NCBI GenBank assembly: GCA_946482585.1
Contig: CAMLSI010000002.1
Coordinates: 1-40,042 of the forward strand
DNA length: 40,042 nt
Source: an uncultured Lysobacteraceae bacterium
GTDB taxonomy: Bacteria > Pseudomonadota > Gammaproteobacteria > Xanthomonadales > Rhodanobacteraceae
Reading direction: 5' to 3'
Position 1 is the stretch's first letter. Every line of letters starts with the position of its first letter. The notes below the pieces were generated by a model. It did not search any database. It had not been told where the DNA came from and saw nothing but the letters and a program-made list of their open reading frames with translations. Both the position numbers and the translations under genes were made by a program. Shown here one piece after another: positions 17,211 through 25,038 of the stretch.

Positions 17211-18053
17211 TCAGCTCCCGCGCCGCGCCATGAACGCGATGCGTTCGAACAGCTGCACGTCGGCTTCGTTCTTGAGCAATGCGCCGTAGAGCGGCGGTAT
17301 CGTCTTTTTCGCGTTGCGCTCGCGCAAGGTGTCCACGGCGAGGTCTTCGGCCAGCAGCAGCTTGAGCCAGTCCAGCAGTTCCGACGTCGTCGGTTTCTTC
17401 TTGAGTCCCGGCGTTTCGCGCAACGACAGGAACGCCGTCAGCGCCTCGTGCACGAGATCGCGCTTGAGTCCCGGAAAATGCACGTCGACGATCGCGCCCA
17501 GCGTTTCGGCGTCGGGGAAGTGGATGTAGTGGAAGAAGCAGCGGCGCAGGAACGCGTCCGGCAATTCCTTTTCGTTGTTCGACGTGATCATCACGATCGG
17601 CCGGTGTTTCGCGCGCACGGTCTCGCCGGTCTCGTAGACATGGAAGTCCATGCGATCGAGTTCGCGCAGCAGATCGTTCGGAAACTCGATGTCGGCCTTG
17701 TCGATCTCGTCGATGAGCATGACCGCACGCGTTTCGCCCGCGAACGCCTGCCAGAGCTTGCCGGGCACGATGTAGTTCGCGATGTCGGTGGCGCGCGCCT
17801 CGCCGAGCTGCGAATCGCGCAGCCGCGCGACCGCGTCATATTCGTAGAGCCCGTGCTGCGCCTTCGTCGTCGACTTGATGTGCCACTCGATCAGCGGCGC
17901 TCCCAGCGCACGCGCGACTTCTTCGGCGAGCAGCGTTTTGCCCGTGCCGGGCTCGCCTTTGATCAGCAGCGGACGCTGCAGGGTGATCGCCGCATTGACC
18001 GCGAGCTTGAGCTCGTCGGTGGCGACGTAACGGTCGGTGCCTTCGAAACGCAT
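17211..18053 (-). CDS. MoxR family AAA+ ATPase
   Basis: A 280-residue AAA+ ATPase of the MoxR group, which works with VWA proteins as a chaperone for metalloenzymes or membrane complexes. Walker A is GEPGTGKT (residues 33-40), Walker B is VMLIDEIDKAD near residue 104, and sensor 1 is MITSNNEKELPDAFLRRC. The start MRFEGTDRY at 18053 is the usual one for this group; the longer open frame upstream adds only Arg/Pro-rich sequence. The partner VWA gene is on the same strand downstream, but a YbaY-like gene lies between in the other direction. Confidence 0.92.
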   Translation of the reverse strand: MRFEGTDRYVATDELKLAVNAAITLQRPLLIKGEPGTGKTLLAEEVARALGAPLIEWHIKSTTKAQHGLYEYDAVARLRDSQLGEARATDIANYIVPGKLWQAFAGETRAVMLIDEIDKADIEFPNDLLRELDRMDFHVYETGETVRAKHRPIVMITSNNEKELPDAFLRRCFFHYIHFPDAETLGAIVDVHFPGLKRDLVHEALTAFLSLRETPGLKKKPTTSELLDWLKLLLAEDLAVDTLRERNAKKTIPPLYGALLKNEADVQLFERIAFMARRGS

Positions 18054-18120
18054 ACGGGAATCCGCTGCAGGCCGGGAAGATGAGCCATGGGCCGCGACGG
18101 GCGCGACCCACGGCACGGTA

Positions 18121-20448
18121 TCAGTTGCGACGCGCCTTGGCGAAGGCGTCGGCAAACGCGTGGTTCGACGGCGCCGGCGCGGAACCCGGCTTCGGCCCGG
18201 CGCCGCGCGGTCCGGCGTCGCGCTTGCCGCCACGTTCGTCGCGCCGCACGCCGGGAGCGCCGGTCGCCGCCGCCTCGCCGATCGGGTCGTCGAGGCGCAT
18301 CGTCAGCGCGATGCGCTTGCGCGGGATGTCGACCTCGAGCACCTTGACCTTGACGACGTCGCCGGCCTTGACGACTTCGCGCGGGTCCTTGACGAACTTC
18401 GTCGACAGCGCGGAGACATGCACGAGACCATCCTGATGCACGCCGATGTCGACGAACGCGCCGAACGCGGCGACGTTAGACACGCGCCCTTCGAGCACCA
18501 TGCCCGGCTTGAGATCCTTGAGATCTTCGACGCCTTCGGCAAATGCGGCGGTCACGAACTCCGGACGCGGATCGCGGCCCGGCTTTTCGAGTTCCTTGAG
18601 GATGTCGCGCACCGTCGGCAGGCCGAATTTGTCGTCCGTGAACTGATCCGCACGCAAGGTCTTCAGGAACGCGCCGTCGCCGATGATGTTTTTCACCTCG
18701 CGGCCGCAGGACTTGATGATGCGTTCGACGACGGGATAGGCCTCCGGATGCACGGACGACGCATCGAGCGGGTTGTCGCCGGACGCGATGCGCAGGAAGC
18801 CGGCACACTGTTCGTAGGCCTTGTCGCCGAGACGCGGCACTTTCTTCAGCTGTTCGCGCGTACGGAACGCGCCGTTCGCGTCACGGAATTTCACGACGTT
18901 CTCCGCGACCGACGCCGACAGACCCGCGACGCGCGCGAGCAGCGGCGCCGAGGCCGTGTTCACGTCGACGCCGACCGCGTTGACGCAGTCCTCGACCTTC
19001 GCATCGAGCGCGCGCGCGAGCTTCACCTGGTTGACGTCATGCTGATACTGGCCGACGCCGATGGCCTTGGGCTCGATCTTCACGAGCTCGGCCAGCGGAT
19101 CCTGCAAGCGCCGCGCGATCGACACCGCGCCGCGCAGGCTCACGTCGAGGTCGGGGAATTCGCGCGCGGCGGTTTCCGACGCGGAATACACCGAGGCGCC
19201 GGCTTCGCTGACGACGACCTTCGCGAGCTTGAGCTCCGGCGCCTTCTTCATCAGATCGGCCACGAGCTTGTCGGTTTCGCGCGAGGCGGTGCCGTTGCCG
19301 ATCGCGATCAGATTCACGCCGTGCTGGCGGCTCCATGCGGCGAGCTGCGCGAGCGACTGGTCCCACTGATTCTTCGGTTCGTGCGGATAGATCACGCCCG
19401 TCGCGAGCACTTTGCCGGTGCCGTCGACGATCGCGACCTTGCAACCCGTGCGGATGCCGGGATCGAGCCCCATGACGACCTTCGGCCCGGCCGGCGCAGC
19501 GAGCAGCAGATCCTTGAGGTTCTCGCCGAACACGCGAATCGCTTCGTCTTCGGCGCCTTCGCGCGTCTTTCCGAACAGGTCGAGCGCGAGATGCAGATGC
19601 AGCTTGACGCGCCAGGTCTGGCGGCAGGTTTCGAGCAGCCAGGCATCGGCCGGACGACCGCGCTGCGCAATGCCGAAATGCGCGGCGACGCGGCCTTCGG
19701 CTTCCGCATGACCTTGTTCCGGCTCGGTCGTCGGTTCGAGCTCGAGATCGATGATGCCTTCGTTGCGGGCACGGAACAGCGCGAGCATGCGATGCGACGG
19801 AATCGATTTGACCGGTTCGGTGTGATCGAAATAGTCGCGGAACTTCGCGCCTTCGTTTTCCTTGCCGGCGACGACCTTGGCGCGGACCTGGCCGCGTTCG
19901 GTCAGCCAGCTGCGCAGTTCGCCGACGAGCGCGGCGTCTTCGGAGAACTCCTCGAGCAGGATCGCGCGTGCGCCGTCGAGCGCCGACTTGATGTCGGCCA
20001 CGCCCTTGCCCGCGTCGATGAACGACTGCGCGAATTCCTCGGGCTTGCGCGCCGGATCTTCGCGCAGGCCGTCGGCCAGCGGCTGCAGGCCGGCTTCGCG
20101 CGCGATCTGCGCCTTGGTGCGGCGCTTGGGCTTGTAGGGCAGATACAGGTCTTCGAGCCGCGCCTTGGTATCGGCTTCCAGAATTTCCTTTTTCAACTCG
20201 TCGCCGAGCTTGCCCTGTTCGGCGACGCTCGCGAGGATGGCCGCGCGGCGTTCTTCGAGTTCGCGCAGGTAGCGCAGGCGTTCTTCGAGATTGCGCAGCT
20301 GGGTGTCGTCGAGTCCGCCGGTCGCTTCCTTGCGATAGCGCGCGATGAACGGCACGGTCGCGCCGCCGTCGAGCAGCTCGACGGCTGCCTGCACCTGCGC
20401 CGGTTTCGCGGCGATTTCCTCGGCGATTTTCTGTTCGATCGTAAGCAT
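18121..20448 (-). CDS. tex: Tex family RNA-binding transcriptional accessory protein
   Basis: A 775-residue Tex protein, normal length for the family. It binds nucleic acid and is thought to aid transcription. Order of domains: N-terminal helical region ([12 protein letters not shown] to the segment with [15 protein letters not shown]), a YqgF/RNase H-like domain near residues 325-445 ([18 protein letters not shown]), helix-hairpin-helix repeats near 490-560 ([22 protein letters not shown]), and an S1 domain near 640-715 ([20 protein letters not shown]). The tail is Gly/Arg/Pro-rich. The ATG at 20448 matches the conserved family start. It is divergent from the ompW gene. Confidence 0.95.
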   Translation of the reverse strand: MLTIEQKIAEEIAAKPAQVQAAVELLDGGATVPFIARYRKEATGGLDDTQLRNLEERLRYLRELEERRAAILASVAEQGKLGDELKKEILEADTKARLEDLYLPYKPKRRTKAQIAREAGLQPLADGLREDPARKPEEFAQSFIDAGKGVADIKSALDGARAILLEEFSEDAALVGELRSWLTERGQVRAKVVAGKENEGAKFRDYFDHTEPVKSIPSHRMLALFRARNEGIIDLELEPTTEPEQGHAEAEGRVAAHFGIAQRGRPADAWLLETCRQTWRVKLHLHLALDLFGKTREGAEDEAIRVFGENLKDLLLAAPAGPKVVMGLDPGIRTGCKVAIVDGTGKVLATGVIYPHEPKNQWDQSLAQLAAWSRQHGVNLIAIGNGTASRETDKLVADLMKKAPELKLAKVVVSEAGASVYSASETAAREFPDLDVSLRGAVSIARRLQDPLAELVKIEPKAIGVGQYQHDVNQVKLARALDAKVEDCVNAVGVDVNTASAPLLARVAGLSASVAENVVKFRDANGAFRTREQLKKVPRLGDKAYEQCAGFLRIASGDNPLDASSVHPEAYPVVERIIKSCGREVKNIIGDGAFLKTLRADQFTDDKFGLPTVRDILKELEKPGRDPRPEFVTAAFAEGVEDLKDLKPGMVLEGRVSNVAAFGAFVDIGVHQDGLVHVSALSTKFVKDPREVVKAGDVVKVKVLEVDIPRKRIALTMRLDDPIGEAAATGAPGVRRDERGGKRDAGPRGAGPKPGSAPAPSNHAFADAFAKARRN

Positions 20449-20585
20449 GAAACCTGTTCTTCTCGTGGAGCGGCGACGCGTGCGCGACGCCGGGTCGATC
20501 ATTTTAGTGGCGCTGCCCGTGCCTTCGCCATTGCCCTTGCGTCGCAGGACGTTGCGAACGGCGTATTGCGACCGGGCACTCAGTT

Positions 20586-20599
20586 TTGATCAGGATCAA
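20586..20599 (+). promoter_or_regulatory. FNR/Anr-type operator upstream of ompW
   Basis: TTGATCAGGATCAA matches the FNR consensus TTGAT-N4-ATCAA at all ten defined positions. It lies 59 bases before the ompW start codon. If it acts as a class II site centred at -41.5, transcription would start near 20634. OmpW and its relative OprG are known to respond to oxygen through FNR/Anr in E. coli and Pseudomonas, so activation at low oxygen is likely here. No FNR gene is in the window. Confidence 0.78.
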
Positions 20600-20658
20600 T
20601 ACGTGCAGTGCGCCGCATTGCGACCATGCGCGCACTCCATTGCCTGCAAGGTGATTCG

Positions 20659-21273
20659 ATGACACTGAGAAATACGGCGCTTTGCGCACTGATCGTCGCC
20701 GGGCTGCTTCCTGTCGCCCGCGCGAACGCCGAAGACTGGACGTTCAAGGTCGGCGTACATCAGGTCGATCCACGTTCCGACAACGGCCGCCTTGCCGGCG
20801 GTGCCCTCGCTACTGACGTATCGGGCGACTGGCGACCGACGTTCCAGCTCGAGTATTTCGTCACGCCGAACTGGGGCATAGAACTGCTCGCGGCGACGCC
20901 GTTCAAGCACGACGTCCACCTCAACGGCGCGAAGGCGGCGGAGGTGTCACAGCTGCCGCCGACCCTCTCTCTGCAATACCACTTCAATCCGGACGGCCGC
21001 GTGTCGCCGTTCGTCGGTCTAGGACTCAACTACACGGCGTTCTTCGACGTCGAGGAAACCGGCGCGCTCGCAGCCACGCAGCTGACGCTCGACAAGTCCT
21101 GGGGCGCTGCGGCGCACGCGGGCGTCGATGTCGCACTCGACGAGCGCTGGCTGTTGTCGTTCGACGTGCGCTGGATGGACATCGACACCGATGCGCGCGT
21201 CAACGGCGCGAAAGTCGGCACGGTAAAGATCGATCCGCTGGCCTACGGGGTCGCCGTCGGCCTTCGCTTCTGA
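20659..21273 (+). CDS. ompW: OmpW family outer membrane protein
   Basis: A 204-residue outer-membrane beta-barrel of the OmpW/OprG family, narrow eight-stranded channels for small hydrophobic molecules. A signal peptide is cleaved after about residue 25 (VARANAEDWTFKVG). Family landmarks are GDWRPTFQLEYFVTPNWGIELLAATPFKHDV, LPPTLSLQYHF and VSPFVGLGLNYTAFF. The chain ends in GVAVGLRF, with the terminal Phe used for barrel assembly. The ATG at 20659 is preceded by AAGGTGA. An FNR/Anr box upstream suggests induction at low oxygen. Length is normal. Confidence 0.94.
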   Translation: MTLRNTALCALIVAGLLPVARANAEDWTFKVGVHQVDPRSDNGRLAGGALATDVSGDWRPTFQLEYFVTPNWGIELLAATPFKHDVHLNGAKAAEVSQLPPTLSLQYHFNPDGRVSPFVGLGLNYTAFFDVEETGALAATQLTLDKSWGAAAHAGVDVALDERWLLSFDVRWMDIDTDARVNGAKVGTVKIDPLAYGVAVGLRF

Positions 21274-21364
21274 GCCGGGACCCGGGACCCGACGGGCCGA
21301 TTGCGGCCGATGCAAAGCCGCGCTGCGCCCGCCCGCGCGGCGGCGTCCGAACCGTCGCGCGGCG

Positions 21365-23239
21365 TCAGGCCGCGCGACGCTTGAGGTGCACGAGCAGCAG
21401 CGAGATCGCCGCCGGTGTCACGCCGGCGATGCGACTGGCCTGACCGATGGTCTGCGGCAGCGCACGCGCGAGTTTCTGCGCGACTTCGGCAGACAGCCCC
21501 GACACCGCGGCGTAATCGAAGCCCGGCGGAATCGCGGTGCCTTCGTTGCGGCGCTGGCGTTCGATTTCGTCGCGCTGGCGATTGAGATAGCCCTCGTACT
21601 TGATCCCGATCTCGACCTGCTCGGCGACGCGCGCGTCATCGACGCCAGGGCCGATGCCTTCGACGCGCGCGAGCGTCGCGTAGTCGAGTTCGGGCCGGCG
21701 CAGCAGATCGAGCGCGTTCGCTTCGCGTGTGAGGCTCACGCCGAGCTCGCTGTCGAGCGCGCGCCCGAGCGCATTGCCCGGCGCGGCCCAGATCCCGCCG
21801 AGACGAGCGGTTTCCGCGGCGACGGCATCGCGCTTCGCGCGGAACGCGTCGTAACGCGCCTGATCGACGCAACCGAGCGCGAAGCCCTGCTCGGTCAGGC
21901 GCAGGTCCGCATTGTCCTCGCGCAATTGCAGGCGGTATTCCGCACGCGAGGTGAACATGCGATACGGCTCGGCCGTGCCGTTGGTGATGAGGTCGTCGAC
22001 GAGTACGCCGAGATACGCCTCGTCGCGGCGCGGCGTCCACGGCTCGCATCCCTGTGCCGCGCGCGCTGCATTGAGGCCCGCGAGCAGTCCCTGCGCCGCG
22101 GCTTCCTCGTAGCCCGTCGTGCCGTTGATCTGGCCCGCGAAATACAGGCCCGCGATCGCCTTGGTCTCGAGCGAAGCCTTGAGTCCGCGCGGATCGAAGT
22201 AGTCGTACTCGATCGCGTAGCCCGGCCGCGTGATATGCGCGTTCTCGAAGCCCTTGATCGACCGCACGAGCGCGAGCTGCACGTCGAACGGCAGCGACGT
22301 GGAGATGCCGTTCGGATAGATCTCGTTCGTCTCCAGACCCTCGGGTTCGATGAAGATCTGGTGCGACAGCTTGTCGGCGAAGCGAACGACCTTGTCTTCG
22401 ATCGACGGGCAGTAACGCGGGCCCACGCCCTCGATCTTGCCCGTGTACAGCGGCGAACGGTCGAGCGCGGAGCGAATGAGATCGTGCGTGCGCTCGCTGG
22501 TATGCGTGATCCAGCAAGGCAACTGGCGGGGATGCTCGGCGACGGAGCCGAGGAACGACATCACCGGCATGGGATCGTCGCCGGGCTGCGCCTGGAGTTC
22601 GCGGTAGTCGATGCTGCGCCCGTCGATGCGCGGCGGCGTGCCGGTCTTGAGGCGATCGGTGCCGAGTTTCAGCTCGCGCAGGCGCGAAGCCAGCGTCGCC
22701 GCCGGTGGATCGCCGGCGCGGCCGCCCGCGTAGTTCGCGAAACCGATGTGGATTTTTCCCGCGAGGAAGGTGCCGGCGGTCAGCACGACGCTCGCGGCGC
22801 GGAAGCGCAGGCCCATCTGCGTCACCGCGCCCACGACGCGATCGCCGTCGAGAATCAGATCGTCCACGGCCTGCTGGAACAACGTCAGGTTGGTCTGGTT
22901 CTCGACGATCCGACGGATGGCCGCCTTGTACAGCGAACGGTCGGCCTGGCAGCGCGTGGCGCGCACCGCGGCGCCCTTGGACGCGTTGAGCATGCGCCAC
23001 TGAATGCCGGCCTGGTCGGCCGCGTGTGCCATCGCACCGCCGAGCGCGTCGACTTCCTTGACCAGATGTCCCTTGCCGATGCCGCCGATAGCCGGGTTGC
23101 AGCTCATCTGGCCGATGGTCTCGATGTTGTGGCTCAGCAGCAGCGTCTGTGCACCGCAACGCGCGGCGGCGAGCGCCGCCTCGGTTCCGGCATGGCCGCC
23201 GCCGATTACGATGACGTCGAAGGTTCGGGTGAAATCCAT
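21365..23239 (-). CDS. mnmG: tRNA uridine 5-carboxymethylaminomethyl modification enzyme
   Basis: A 624-residue FAD protein (MnmG/GidA) that works with MnmE to modify the wobble uridine of several tRNAs. The dinucleotide-binding motif [17 protein letters not shown] is at the N-terminus. It is followed by [23 protein letters not shown] and [13 protein letters not shown], then the conserved [18 protein letters not shown] and [13 protein letters not shown]. The C-terminal tRNA-binding helical domain ends at KRRAA. The start at 23239 ([15 protein letters not shown]) fits the family; the frame is open further but lacks homologous sequence. It is divergent from the structured non-coding region. Confidence 0.96.
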   Translation of the reverse strand: MDFTRTFDVIVIGGGHAGTEAALAAARCGAQTLLLSHNIETIGQMSCNPAIGGIGKGHLVKEVDALGGAMAHAADQAGIQWRMLNASKGAAVRATRCQADRSLYKAAIRRIVENQTNLTLFQQAVDDLILDGDRVVGAVTQMGLRFRAASVVLTAGTFLAGKIHIGFANYAGGRAGDPPAATLASRLRELKLGTDRLKTGTPPRIDGRSIDYRELQAQPGDDPMPVMSFLGSVAEHPRQLPCWITHTSERTHDLIRSALDRSPLYTGKIEGVGPRYCPSIEDKVVRFADKLSHQIFIEPEGLETNEIYPNGISTSLPFDVQLALVRSIKGFENAHITRPGYAIEYDYFDPRGLKASLETKAIAGLYFAGQINGTTGYEEAAAQGLLAGLNAARAAQGCEPWTPRRDEAYLGVLVDDLITNGTAEPYRMFTSRAEYRLQLREDNADLRLTEQGFALGCVDQARYDAFRAKRDAVAAETARLGGIWAAPGNALGRALDSELGVSLTREANALDLLRRPELDYATLARVEGIGPGVDDARVAEQVEIGIKYEGYLNRQRDEIERQRRNEGTAIPPGFDYAAVSGLSAEVAQKLARALPQTIGQASRIAGVTPAAISLLLVHLKRRAA

Positions 23240-23348
23240 GGCGAGAGAGCGCAAGGCGGAAACGGCGCGGATTCTACCGGCTGGGCGGCCGCGCCGCAGG
23301 CGGACTCGACAGGAAAGTGCCGGAGAGAGAAGCTGCACGCGCAAGGGA

Positions 23349-23366
23349 TTGGCACGCCCCCTGCAT
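23349..23366 (+). promoter_or_regulatory. Sigma-54-type promoter P1
   Basis: TTGGCACGCCCCCTGCAT fits the sigma-54 consensus TGGCACG-N4-TTGCA with the invariant GG (23351-23352) and GC (23363-23364) exactly ten bases apart. The predicted start is near 23376, just before the structured RNA region. No enhancer-binding protein or sigma-54 gene is in the window, so use is inferred. Confidence 0.68.
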
Positions 23367-23375
23367 TGTCCTTCT

Positions 23376-23610
23376 CGCACTCCCACCGACGCACGGCGTT
23401 TGCGAGCACGTCGATAGTCGGAATTCAGGGGCCGGCTCTGCGTCGGTGGGAGGACGCACCAAAGATTGCTGCGGTACCGCTCTAACTTCAGGGAGTTAGA
23501 GGCTGGCGCCCGGCGGTCTTAGGAACAGGGGGAATCCAAGAGGACCGTGTGCCGGGCGCCAGTAACCGGTAAACGCCGCAGATTGCGAAAGCAGCTGCGG
23601 CGTTTTTATT
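23376..23610 (+). ncRNA. Structured RNA: leader with competing junction and terminator, or small RNA
   Basis: A run of nested inverted repeats suggests a folded RNA. First, CTCCCACCGACGCA (23380-23393) pairs with 23439-23452, a perfect 14-bp stem with a 45-base loop. Second, a three-way junction is possible: closing stem CTGCGG-TACCG (23469-23479) with CGGTA (23567-23571) and CCGCAG (23576-23581); hairpin A with perfect 8-bp arms (23480-23487 and 23494-23501); and hairpin B with perfect 12-bp arms (23503-23514 and 23551-23562). The 3' side of the closing stem is also the 5' arm of the terminator, so only one can form. This is the logic of a riboswitch or attenuator. I do not recognise the family. 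Start inferred from the sigma-54 promoter. Confidence 0.6.
23571..23610 (+). terminator. Rho-independent terminator overlapping the junction stem
   Basis: AAACGCCGCAG (23571-23581) pairs perfectly with CTGCGGCGTTT (23595-23605). Inside is a short TGC-GAAA-GCA hairpin, and a T-rich tail follows. The 5' arm shares 23571 and 23576-23581 with the upstream closing stem. Confidence 0.88.
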
Positions 23611-23617
23611 TGGGCCG

Positions 23618-23675
23618 GGCGCAGAGTATCCGGGCAACGCATTATCAAACCGTGAAACCGATCGAACTCTGCGCC
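23618..23675 (+). repeat. Inverted repeat with 10-bp arms after the terminator
   Basis: GGCGCAGAGT (23618-23627) is the exact reverse complement of 23666-23675, with a 38-base loop. No T-run follows. It could be a hairpin of a read-through transcript or a protein-binding site. The bases from here to the second sigma-54 promoter hold nothing else I can name. Confidence 0.6.
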
Positions 23676-23774
23676 AGCGAGCTCACGAATTCGGACCGCG
23701 TCAGTAAGCGACCCTCGCCGTCACCACGAGGAGAAAAAGCGTCAACCGTGACCGCGAACGCAGTTTTTTGCGAC

Positions 23775-23790
23775 TGGCACGCGAACTGCA
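23775..23790 (+). promoter_or_regulatory. Sigma-54-type promoter P2 upstream of the small gene
   Basis: TGGCACGCGAACTGCA has the invariant GG (23776-23777) and GC (23788-23789) with ten bases between, and shares TGGCACG and CTGCA with P1 425 bases upstream. The predicted start near 23801 gives a leader of about 30 bases carrying AGGGG before the ATG at 23831. Confidence 0.7.
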
Positions 23791-23830
23791 TCACAGATCC
23801 TGCAACCGATCAGCCCAGGGGAATCTGCCG

Positions 23831-24031
23831 ATGAACGCCGCCAACGATCCGATGATTCAGATCAATCCGCTGTTCATGCGCGTCGACCTTTTGATCGAAG
23901 TGAGCAAGCTCGAGCTCGCCATTGCGAGCATCCGCCGCCAGAAGGCCGCGAACGAAGCCGAGCCGCTGGTCGCTCCGCTCGCCTCGCGCATCGCGCGCCT
24001 GACCGAAGCGCTGGGCCGTCTGACCGCCTGA
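23831..24031 (+). CDS. Small helical protein of unknown function
   Basis: A 66-residue protein that I do not recognise. The ATG at 23831 is preceded by AGGGG at a normal distance and by a sigma-54-type promoter, and a strong terminator follows 40 bases after the stop, so this looks like a real single-gene unit. The sequence is mostly helical: a start MNAANDPMIQINPLFMRVDL, then amphipathic segments with regular Leu/Ile/Ala spacing (LIEVSKLELAIASIRRQKAAN and LASRIARLTEALGRL). That could form a small coiled coil. There is no signal peptide, no cysteine and no membrane helix. A regulatory or protein-binding role is possible but not shown. Confidence 0.7.
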   Translation: MNAANDPMIQINPLFMRVDLLIEVSKLELAIASIRRQKAANEAEPLVAPLASRIARLTEALGRLTA

Positions 24032-24071
24032 ACCGTCTCTCTCCTCCGCGCCGACCCGCGCGGACTTATAC

Positions 24072-24098
24072 AGGCCCCGCACTGCGGGGCCTTTTTTT
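24072..24098 (+). terminator. Rho-independent terminator after the small gene
   Basis: AGGCCCCGC pairs with GCGGGGCCT across a three-base loop, followed by seven T. It ends two bases before the stop of the convergent lipoprotein gene. Confidence 0.93.
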
Positions 24099-24100
24099 CG

Positions 24101-24973
24101 TCAGTTGTCGTGGGTGCGCGTACGCCCGCCACTCGACGGTGCGCTCGATTCCGCGCGCGGCGCGAAGCTCGGCGCCCGCTCCATCGCCGGTGCCGGCGTG
24201 AATGTGCGCATCGGCGCTGAAGGCGCCGAACGCATGGGCGCCGGCGCGCGCTGATCCGGCGTGCTGAAACGACGTTCGTCGAAAGCAGGACCGGTCCGAA
24301 CCGGTCGCTCGTCGCGCGTCGGAACACCGGGCGACCGCGACGCCCGATCGCGCAGCGGCATTTCGCGCGTACCGGGCGGCATGGATTCGCGCCGCTCAGG
24401 ACCGTCGCCGCGACGCACGCGCGGCGCACCGTAGTAGGGATCGACACTTTCGGTCCGAAGCTGCCGCCCTGCGTCAAAACCGCGTGAACGGCCGGGTTCG
24501 CCGGCAACGTCAGGCGCCAGGCGAGCGCTGCGATTCGCGCCCATGGCTGCATCGCGGGAAGGCATGCGCCGGCCATTCATCGCAGCGACCGCGGCCGTTT
24601 CACTCTCGACATTGCGCAGGCGCTGGCGCGCGAGCGCCTGTTGGTGGCGATGCCAGGACCAGTCGTTGTATCCGACGCCCCACCAGCTGTCGTACCAGGG
24701 CGAATAGCCGAAATACGGCCAGCCCGAGTAATACGAGCCATGGCCGTAGGCGAAATACGGCCAGCTCGTCAGGCCGAAGTGAAAGCCCGAGCCCCAGTAC
24801 GGATCGTAGAAGCCGTAGTAGCCCGGACCGGTGGAATAACCCGCGTAGTAGCCGGTATGGCTGCGGTCGCGCTCGTAGTAGTAATCGGCGGCGCCGTCCT
24901 GATGGTAGTAGCCGGTGCTCGCGCACCCGGCCAATGCGGCGGCGGCCAGCAGGGAGCAGACGATTCGACGCAT
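24101..24973 (-). CDS. Lipoprotein with a Tyr/Trp/Gly-rich region
   Basis: A 290-residue predicted lipoprotein, not assigned to a family. The ATG at 24973 has GAGG six bases upstream. The signal peptide ends in the lipobox LAGC (Cys17). Residues about 22-105 are very rich in Tyr, Trp, Phe and Gly, in repeats such as YYAGYSTGPGYYGFYDPYW and WPYFGYSPWYDSWW. The rest (about 110-290) is Arg/Pro/Ser/Ala-rich and probably disordered. Aromatic-rich proteins of this kind occur in proteobacterial envelopes, but I know no function. It is convergent with the small gene and lies just downstream of pepN on the same strand, after 65 bases. Confidence 0.72.
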   Translation of the reverse strand: MRRIVCSLLAAAALAGCASTGYYHQDGAADYYYERDRSHTGYYAGYSTGPGYYGFYDPYWGSGFHFGLTSWPYFAYGHGSYYSGWPYFGYSPWYDSWWGVGYNDWSWHRHQQALARQRLRNVESETAAVAAMNGRRMPSRDAAMGANRSARLAPDVAGEPGRSRGFDAGRQLRTESVDPYYGAPRVRRGDGPERRESMPPGTREMPLRDRASRSPGVPTRDERPVRTGPAFDERRFSTPDQRAPAPMRSAPSAPMRTFTPAPAMERAPSFAPRAESSAPSSGGRTRTHDN

Positions 24974-25038
24974 GACGGACACCTCGGGCCCGGAAGACCG
25001 CCCCAGTGTACCGCCGCGGCCGTTAACGGTATCTGACG

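Noticed and set aside
23547..23834. Open frame of 95 codons on the plus strand
   Set aside because: It crosses the strong terminator, has no ribosome binding site or recognisable sequence, and overlaps the start of the better supported small gene.
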